This document shows positions 57,219 through 64,000 of a DNA stretch of 64,000 bases, piece after piece. This DNA comes from Sclerotiophoma versabilis (lineage: Eukaryota > Ascomycota > Dothideomycetes > Pleosporales > Didymellaceae), in the NCBI GenBank assembly GCA_012274445.1, contig JAAROD010000033.1, forward strand, positions 1,550,001-1,614,000, in the 5' to 3' direction. How positions within the stretch are numbered: position 1 is the first letter of the stretch; each line of letters starts with the position of its first letter. The notes under the pieces are model-generated. The model searched no databases and had not been told where the DNA came from. It saw only the letters and a list, made by a program, of their open reading frames with translations. The position numbers and the translations under genes were made by a program.

Positions 57219-58940
57219 TTCGGTCTGGGTGTCTCATCCATTTTCCCGAATAATGTAGCAACATTAATTTTGTGAATGCTTCACTCAGTAATTCAATTGT
57301 CTTAGGTCTTTAGCTTTGACCCACTCCTATCTGGCGCTTTCTTTTCAACTCGACTTCATTTGTGTGCCTCGCCTCACCGTCCTTATTTGAATCACCATGC
57401 AACGCGACCACGTAATAGAACGCATACAACAAGCTTCTGTGCCGTCCATGGATCATCATAGCGCAAACAACTAACTACTGCAGGTGTTGAAGTGACCGGG
57501 ACGCAGATGGTGAAATCGTCAAATTCATCGTGTTACCAAGCAACAGTCCAACATCCCCTTGAGCGGAAACGACTCTAAAAATTCTAACGCCCATTATTGT
57601 AGCTCTCTCTAGAGCCGCAAACTAAAGACCGCTCGATAGCGATGTAGCAAGCACGAATCAAATTGCAAACGGGAATCCGGCGGAACACATGGATCATCAT
57701 ACTTTTACTCTCCGCAGTCAAAATGCGAAGCATTCACAGAATAATATACTACAAATTTAAAACCATTGGTTCCACATACTGATTCCACACATGCGCGATG
57801 AAATATGTTTACTTACCCCGATCCTCGTCGATGTCCTAGTCCCGTGATAAAAGCCGATTGACATATCTTCGTAGGAGCTGTTTGCTGCATCGTAATCAGG
57901 TACATACATACATAATATACATGCCATGACCGTGAGACCGGACTGAATCGTTGGATTGACATCCGCGAGTTTGAGAGCACACGTGACATTGTTTCGGGCA
58001 GAAACAGCCTAGTAAAGGCCTGTCGCTATGCGTGAGTCTAGGGGAAGGGAGTTGACACCGAGGTTATCGAGGTAAAAGATGATTGTAGGAAAGTACAGAT
58101 GAAGTTGAGCGCGAGGAGGATCACAATGAACGTTCAAGTTGCGGATGTAAGAATACTGGAGTGTAACAGCGGCGTGGGTGATTGAGCAGGAAGTGGAGGG
58201 AGAGTTCCAAAGAGATGTTAGGGGAGCGAGCTTGCGAATTATCCAGACCCGGAAGCGCAGAAAGATGGGGTAGCACGCATTGTAGGCAAGAGCGAAGAAG
58301 CTCATGGCTAGCGTGCGCCAGACTGCGTTGCAGAAGCCAATCAAGCTATTATGAGCGAGAGTAAAGACAAGTCGAAACCCATATTTTGAGAACTATAATC
58401 CCAGAAGGCCTTGTATTTAGTGTCGAAGATACTTCCGGCTATTGGAGTTTGCAGTCTAAGCCCAAGGCAGGAGAATCAGAAAGCTGAGAAGACAAAGACC
58501 AAAAGGGTAGCCCGTGAGCGTCAATATCGGTACACCCAGCTAGGGGACTCGACTAACCAGATGGCATTTCAGCGACCCCCTCAACGCGGTGTACTCGACA
58601 CTATCTAGCTTTTCTAATCCGAGCAAAGCTAGGCTAGTAGATTCTGACACGCGGATCTCTCGTCTCTTGCACAGCGGTGTTCGATTAAGCACAAGATCGA
58701 TGAATCAGATCGTTTCATAGATACAACTTGCTGAAGCTTCGACCCTGAGACATATTACGACAGACAGCTCTACTTGAGCTTGCTATTTGAATTATGTGCT
58801 CGGTATCATCTTCGTCTCATCTTCGTCCTATCAGTATGACAAGCGGCTTGATAAATCGAAATACGCCCCATATAGGCGCAAAGCAATCAATCAGCCTCCT
58901 TGTCTGATCTAGCACCCACCAAAGGAGCAAAATCAATTTA

Positions 58941-58956
58941 CCCCCCCCCCCCCCCC
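58941..58956. repeat. Homopolymer, 16 C
   Basis: Sixteen consecutive cytosines. The length is prone to sequencing error, so the true count may differ. Confidence 0.9.
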
Positions 58957-59283
58957 GGGACCTAGAATAAAGAAATGCTCCTAGAGTATTCCCGCGTTCA
59001 AACCAATAGTAAACAAAATGCGTAGCGATACATCATACCATCAAAGCGCTCAGACGCACCATCCTAGCTACACGCACCATTACTCCGTGGTCCTTCCCTC
59101 ACCGATCTGGAATCTAGTTGGAAACATACACAAGATCGATGTTCTCATCTGAACATTTCTACTTCTCCAGCGAGACCGCTTTCCTAAACTCTGTACATCA
59201 GCTTCCATACCAACAGCCTACCCAGCAATTCGAAGCCCAATAAACCTCACATCGCCGCGCTTTAGAGTACTTTGCAGAGCCAT

Positions 59284-59339
59284 TGTGTGGAAGAAGTTGT
59301 GTGGAAGAAGTTGTGTGCAAGAAGTTGTGTGCAAGAAGG
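59284..59339. repeat. 14-bp tandem repeat, four copies
   Basis: Two TGTGTGGAAGAAGT units are followed by two with a G-to-C change (TGTGTGCAAGAAG). The pair-wise pattern suggests duplication of a variant. Confidence 0.92.
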
Positions 59340-59958
59340 TATGGTGTATCGACATCTAAAACCGCCTGCCATTTTTTTTCTCTAAGCACGTCTACCAATG
59401 ACTATAGTGCTCTAGACGCACCTATTGAGAAATACATCGATATCGTCTTCGTTTAGATTTGATTCGATCAATTTTTGCGGTTTGCGCAAAGGCATATAAT
59501 AAGTAAAAAAAATTAGACTATCTTTATGCGTGGGAAATGATGTGATATAGCAAAACCGGTGAAGATATAGATGTACGCTGGGTGTGGAAGTTTGAATTGT
59601 GAGTTATGCAATTATATCCCGCTCCGTTTGAGGTTCTGTTGGATTGGAATGATTGCTCAGTGCTGTCGGGGGGAAAGTTTAAGATAAAAGTGATTTGTAT
59701 ATGATGGGATGGCAGGGTGTGATTTTCTCGGTCGGATTCTTTTTTTCCTTGCTTCTTTGATAGGTGAGATTGTGGTGGTCATAGGGCGTTTGTCTTTGTT
59801 TTTTACAAAGTCGGATCTGCAAGTATTGGTGGAAAGAAAAAGTATCCCAACATAGTCTTTGCTATCCAGTAGTGCTCAATGCGCGTTCTATACTTGACAG
59901 ACGGTTTTTGATCAACCCAAGTTCAATCCCACGCTTCACGTAATATCAGCAGAAAACT

Positions 59959-61968
59959 TCAGGCCTTGGCTGAGTACGCAACAGTTTCCACCTCAACCTC
60001 AGCAGTATCCGCGTGCTCAGCTGTCTCTGGGGTACTGGTATGGTGATCAAGCTACACGATAATTAGCTTGATTCGAAACCGCAAAAACACCGTTTCCACT
60101 TACCCATCTGACAAGGAAGGAGTAGGCCACGAAGACAAAGCAAACGACTATCATGGTAATGCTTCCCTTCTTCCAGTACGGCGCATCGGTGGCGGGGTAC
60201 ATGACGATGCCCCAGAATGTGTACAACAACTGTCCGGCCATGTTCATCGCGTAGAGCACCACCGAGCGCGCGGCGTCGTCGCCGGTGCGCTGGCATATCG
60301 TAGTCGCCCAGCCGTACATGACGGGATTCACGATGAAGCTCGTGCCGCTTAAATAGTACGCTACGAATATCCCACTATCGGACATATTGGGCGCAAGCAG
60401 CAGACTGGCAGTGACGAGTTGCGCGGCGCCGGCGAAGATGACCATCGGCATGCGGTGGCCGGTGTGGTCGATGAAGATGCCGGACAAAATCTGAGACACT
60501 ACGGCGACGGCTTGGGTGCCGAGCGGGTAGGTATTGATGGCTGTCTGTGAAAAGCGGGCTTTGTTGTGCTTAAGCCAGAGGAGGAACATTCCCTGTTTTC
60601 GCCGTTAGAATGTCGTTGGTTGGCCAAATCACACAAACTGAAACATACCTGGAAGGCAAAGGCTTCGAGCATGCCGCTGATAACTGAAAATCCGGCCAGT
60701 ATGTAGCTACAGCGGTCAGTCTGGTGATATTATGTTCTGTATTGAAAATTTGCGTACATTGTTGGGTTGCCACAGACTCGCTTGATAAGGCTCTTGAATG
60801 CGATACTGTGGGTGTCGCGTTTCTTCGGCGGCAGGCGCTCGATGGCAAGCCGCCTTTCTGAATCAGTGATGAATCGCCTTCCTGTTGATTCAGGGAGATC
60901 TGGAAACGTGAACTGCGAGCGTATCAGCCAAGTCATTCCGTTAGCGACATGACAGCGTGAGACTCACGAAGCCAAAGATACCGAAGGGTATGCCCATGAG
61001 GCCATCTGCGGCAAGAGTTAGTAAGTTGAAGTAGACATGAACGTTTGCTTTTTAAATTACCAATGACGAAGACCCATTGCCACCCTTTCAAGCCACCCTT
61101 GCCCTCCATCGTCTTATGCATTGCGGCCATCATGAGACCGGCGAACATACTACCGACTTGTCCGACAGCTGTGAAGATCGCCACTCTCTTGGCAATCTCT
61201 GAAGGCGTGCTATCACCTCGCGTCAGCTGATTACACATGATGTAGGATTGCTGAGAAGGGATCAGGTCAAACTTACTACCACGAGCCGAAAACATACATA
61301 GTCCCGCTGTACAGGCTGGCCTCCATAGCGCCCTGGAAGAAGCGCACTGCACAGAGCTGTGAATACGACTTACACGCGGCGGAGCACATAGTCAGGCCAG
61401 ACCAGAGAATCAGAGTCAATGGTAGCCAAATACTCGGTCTGACCTTCTGTAGGACCAGTGCATGAGGAATGAGCGCGACGACATTACTGAATGGCGATCA
61501 GCGAGGACTCGCCGTAGATGATGGCTTGCAGCTTAGTACGTACCCAGCAATGAACATGGATAAGAGGATGCTATATTCGTTGCCCTTTAGATTAAGGTCT
61601 TCTCGCATACCGGCAACCTTGTGGGGAATGAGAAGGATATTCAATCTGCAAAGCTTGGATACATACATAGGCATTCGCAAACGCCTGGCGGTCTGGTATG
61701 GATTAACAACGTGTTACGGAATGGCCTATTGAGGGACCTACCAAGGTAGTTGAAGAAATAGCATGCACAACAATAGACCTGTGTTGGGTTCAGTCGCTGG
61801 AATGAAGCACGATTACTAGCGAACCGACCATAATGAAGATGTCTATGTGCAAGTCAGTAAACTAAAGCGTGAGTTTCAGTATCATTTTTCGACATACCAA
61901 GCTTCATCACAAGACGCTTTTCCAGGCCTTTTGCATCCTCGCGGTGCCCTTCATGCGTGTGTAAGCAT
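59959..61968 (-). CDS. Major facilitator transporter, anion:cation symporter (allantoate-permease-like), 5' end unresolved
   Basis: Twelve coding exons were read: 61968..61898, 61842..61829, 61778..61742, 61692..61667, 61617..61544, 61486..61277, 61209..61061, 61005..60968, 60912..60758, 60706..60649, 60592..60104 and 60051..59959 (about 471 codons). Phases agree at every junction. The result follows the ACS-family pattern: EKRLVMKLDIFIM, CYFFNYLDRQAFANAYVAGM, LNLKGNEYSILLSMFIAG, ALIPHALVLQKVRPSIWLP, RFFQGAMEASLYSGTMYVFG, SEIAKRVAIFTAVGQVGSMF, GMFLLWLKHNKARFSQ. Exon 2 is a 14-nt microexon. Family members carry organic anions such as allantoate, pantothenate, biotin or nicotinate with protons. 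No ATG could be joined to the first exon, so the start codon, or an early frameshift, remains open. Confidence 0.82.
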
Positions 61969-62837
61969 CTGGTTTAAGGTACGACTACAAAAGAGCAACA
62001 AGTACATTTTGAGATACCCATAACATCTGCTGATAATCTTGAGATCAGACGCGTGCTTGCATCAGATAAGATCGTTAATCAGATCGATAGATAGGGAGCC
62101 ACAGCATCTTTAAGGCAGTACAAACTAGTTGAGGGTCTAGGCAATCCGTAGCCGGGCGTGGCGCAAATTTTCCCAATGTCGGGCCTTCTTCATATTCTCG
62201 GGTGATTTGGTGTAATTTTGGTATGGCTCTGGACACCATCGGGGTAGCTAGTAAGTCATCAGTAAGCCATCGCTTCCCACCAACCCGTATTGGTCGTAGT
62301 CTTACACTCTTGGTATAAGAGCGCCAAGTTTTGTGGCGTTTGTTTTGTCTTGGGTCAGGAAATCGAATCCTGCATTTCCCAAGACCACACAAAAGGCCAG
62401 TCTAGATGTAACTTGTGCCTCGGGAGTTTGACGAAACGGCGGTGTATCTCCAAAAGTCTCAGCTCGAAGGAGGGGTAAATTCGGCAGCGACAAGGATCCG
62501 TACAGCCTTGCAAATTTCGCAGGAACAGAATGGTATGAATGATGGTGATGAGGCTGTTGGACAGCATCTCGAATTGGAAAGAGGAATTGTTCGAAATTGC
62601 TGTATTGGGACATATACTGCAAGTACGCACAGTCGCGTAGCTCAAGACACTCGTTGCTTGTAGCATGTTCGTCGAAGTGTCGTGGAGGGCTAACGAAGAT
62701 GTGAGAAGGAAGATGTGAGAAAAGAGCGGCACTCGGCCAGAAGACAGGCTCGACACGGTGTCTACTGAGTGCAAAGGTTGAAGATAATCAACAACGGGAT
62801 ATCAAGCTCAACTGAATCACGACTTTTCTGTCCTAAA
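61969..62837. other. Intergenic, possibly including first exon of the MFS gene
   Basis: 869 bp between the MFS gene and the Rrp3 stop. The missing first coding exon of the transporter should lie in the left part (about 61980-62120). Candidate ATGs exist, but none joins in phase through a good intron. Nothing else recognised. Confidence 0.45.
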
Positions 62838-64000
62838 TCAACCCTCCTCGGCATCCATGTCCGCCCTCCCCCGCTTTGCCCTCATTCCTCCTCTTCCTCC
62901 GCCACCACCTCTCCCCTTCCCCCTCTGCTCGTGGATCAACTTCATCTCCCTGACAGCGACCCTCTGGGCCTCGCCGACCCGCTCAGCATAGACGAGTGCT
63001 TCGTCCTTGGGCACAACCTCCTCCTCGACTTTCTGGCCCAGTGCATTCTCAATCCTCAGCCAGATCTCGACATCATACTGCGTTACAAAGGACACGGCTT
63101 TCCCGGACTTGCCGGCACGCGCTGTGCGGCCTACGCGGTGTACGTATGTTTGTGAGTCGGCAGGCAGGTCCAGGTTGACTACCAGGTCGACAGAGGGGAT
63201 ATCCAGACCACGTGCTGCAACGTCGGTAGCGACGAGGATGTCGCGGGATTTCTGCTTGAATTTGTTCAGTGCACCCAGACGGGCAGACTGTGAGAGTTGA
63301 CCGTGCAGGGGGATGGCGCCGAAGCCGAGGGTGCGCAGGAGGATGGCAATGCGTTGTGTTTCATTGACTGTCCTTGTGAAGATGATGGTAGGGTGGCCGA
63401 TGTTCTCGTTGAGCAGGTGAATGAGGTACAGGTCCTTGTGCTTGTGCGGCAGGAAGAAGTAGCGCTGCAGCAGTGTGGACACGACTTGGTGGCTGGAGCT
63501 AGAGATGGAGACGCGGACGGGGTTTTGCAGGGCGGCACGCTGCAGGGACTCGACTTTGGACGACATGGTGGCTGAGAAGAGGTATGTGTGGCGTCCGTCG
63601 CGGGGCAGGACCTTGAGGATCTTGTCGAGGACGGGGCCGAAGTCGAGGTCGAGGAGGCGGTCGGCTTCGTCGAGGACCATGTACTTGAGGTAGCGCAGCG
63701 AGAAGCCCTTTGTGTTCTCGAGATGGTCGAGTAGACGTCCGGGCGTGGCCACGACCATGTGCGGGCGCTTGGACAGAGCGATTGCCTGCGGGACCATATC
63801 CATGCCACCGACCAGCGTCGCGCACTTGACGTTGATGATGCTGCCAAGAGCGTCGACTTGCTGGGAGATCTGGTAGGCCAGTTCGCGGGTAGGGGCCAGG
63901 ATGAGGCCAAACAGGCCCTGGGGCTTCTCCAGCAGGGCCTGCAGAATGGGCAGCACGAAGGCTGCGGTCTTGCCGGAGCCCGTCTCTGCCAGCCCGATGA
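62838..64000 (-). CDS. RRP3: DEAD-box RNA helicase Rrp3/DDX47 (5' truncated by window end)
   Basis: 387 visible residues without an intron, cut at the right edge just upstream of motif I. Helicase motifs appear in order: AETGSGKT, PTRELA, GG, TPGR, DEAD, SAT, the motif IV region (TIIFTRTVNET), ARGLDIP and HRVGRTARAG. The style between them (LLDHLENTKGFSLR, KYMVLDEADRLLD, HTYLFSATMSSKVESLQRA) matches Rrp3/DDX47, a nucleolar helicase required for early 18S rRNA processing. The tail is Gly/Arg-rich (GKGRGGGGGRGGMRAKRGR), as in nucleolar proteins. About 90-110 N-terminal residues including the Q motif lie outside. Confidence 0.95.
   Translation of the reverse strand, partial: IGLAETGSGKTAAFVLPILQALLEKPQGLFGLILAPTRELAYQISQQVDALGSIINVKCATLVGGMDMVPQAIALSKRPHMVVATPGRLLDHLENTKGFSLRYLKYMVLDEADRLLDLDFGPVLDKILKVLPRDGRHTYLFSATMSSKVESLQRAALQNPVRVSISSSSHQVVSTLLQRYFFLPHKHKDLYLIHLLNENIGHPTIIFTRTVNETQRIAILLRTLGFGAIPLHGQLSQSARLGALNKFKQKSRDILVATDVAARGLDIPSVDLVVNLDLPADSQTYVHRVGRTARAGKSGKAVSFVTQYDVEIWLRIENALGQKVEEEVVPKDEALVYAERVGEAQRVAVREMKLIHEQRGKGRGGGGGRGGMRAKRGRADMDAEEG

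Larger units (their letters stand above)
57219..59958. other. Long gene-poor interval
   Basis: 2.74 kb between two converging genes, the longest gap in the window. It holds a 16-C homopolymer, a 14-bp tandem repeat and an ACAT-type run near 57902-57915. Short frames around 58009-58364 show no domain. Confidence 0.6.

Overview
The window is nuclear DNA of a filamentous ascomycete, most likely a Dothideomycete of the Pleosporales type. Genes sit on both strands without operons. Introns are short (about 45-60 bp, a few of 148-251 bp) with GT..AG ends and CTNAC-like branch sites, and the families present (HET, Fungal_N/ankyrin, CFEM and PTH11-like receptors, DUF4419, fungal TORC2 subunit with HR1) are typical of Pezizomycotina. 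The order is inferred from protein style only. Intron positions were assigned by reading splice sites and checking phase. Every spliced model adds up to a whole number of codons, but none has transcript support.

Region 1-35.9 kb is mainly conserved core. It holds the 3' part of a probable DUF7820 protein, a DUF4419 protein, a Fungal_N/ankyrin protein without NACHT, peroxisomal uricase, the TORC2 subunit Rictor/Avo3, a double-RING plus LON protein, the tiny mitochondrial Tom6, a transferrin-receptor/glutamate-carboxypeptidase-like membrane protein with a broken active site, a short-chain dehydrogenase with a tandem repeat in its intron, a RING-CH membrane ubiquitin ligase with a His-Asp repeat, an unrecognised Cys/His-rich protein, an Asteroid-type XPG protein, phosphoglucomutase, a Kes1/Osh4 oxysterol-binding protein and biotin-protein ligase. 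Minisatellites cluster around 20.6-22.5 kb.

Region 36-60 kb is accessory in character: long gene-poor gaps, a HET-domain gene, an ankyrin fragment, two rhodopsin-fold membrane proteins (one with CFEM), a tail-anchored fatty-aldehyde-type dehydrogenase, an unmarked cytochrome P450 pseudogene (45992-47067), an amino-acid transporter, an intact O-methylsterigmatocystin-oxidoreductase-like P450 and a secreted EEP-family nuclease/phosphatase. No polyketide synthase, NRPS, terpene cyclase or cluster regulator is visible, so this is not a recognisable biosynthetic cluster, though it could be the decayed remains of one.

Region 60-64 kb returns to conserved content: a very intron-rich major-facilitator transporter of the anion:cation symporter type, and the C-terminal part of the DEAD-box helicase Rrp3/DDX47, cut by the window end.

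No tRNA, rRNA, CRISPR array or intact transposon was found by eye. I saw no convincing wholly new system. The best leads are the hidden P450 pseudogene, the apparently catalytically dead carboxypeptidase-like receptor, and the NACHT-less NLR-like and HET genes.
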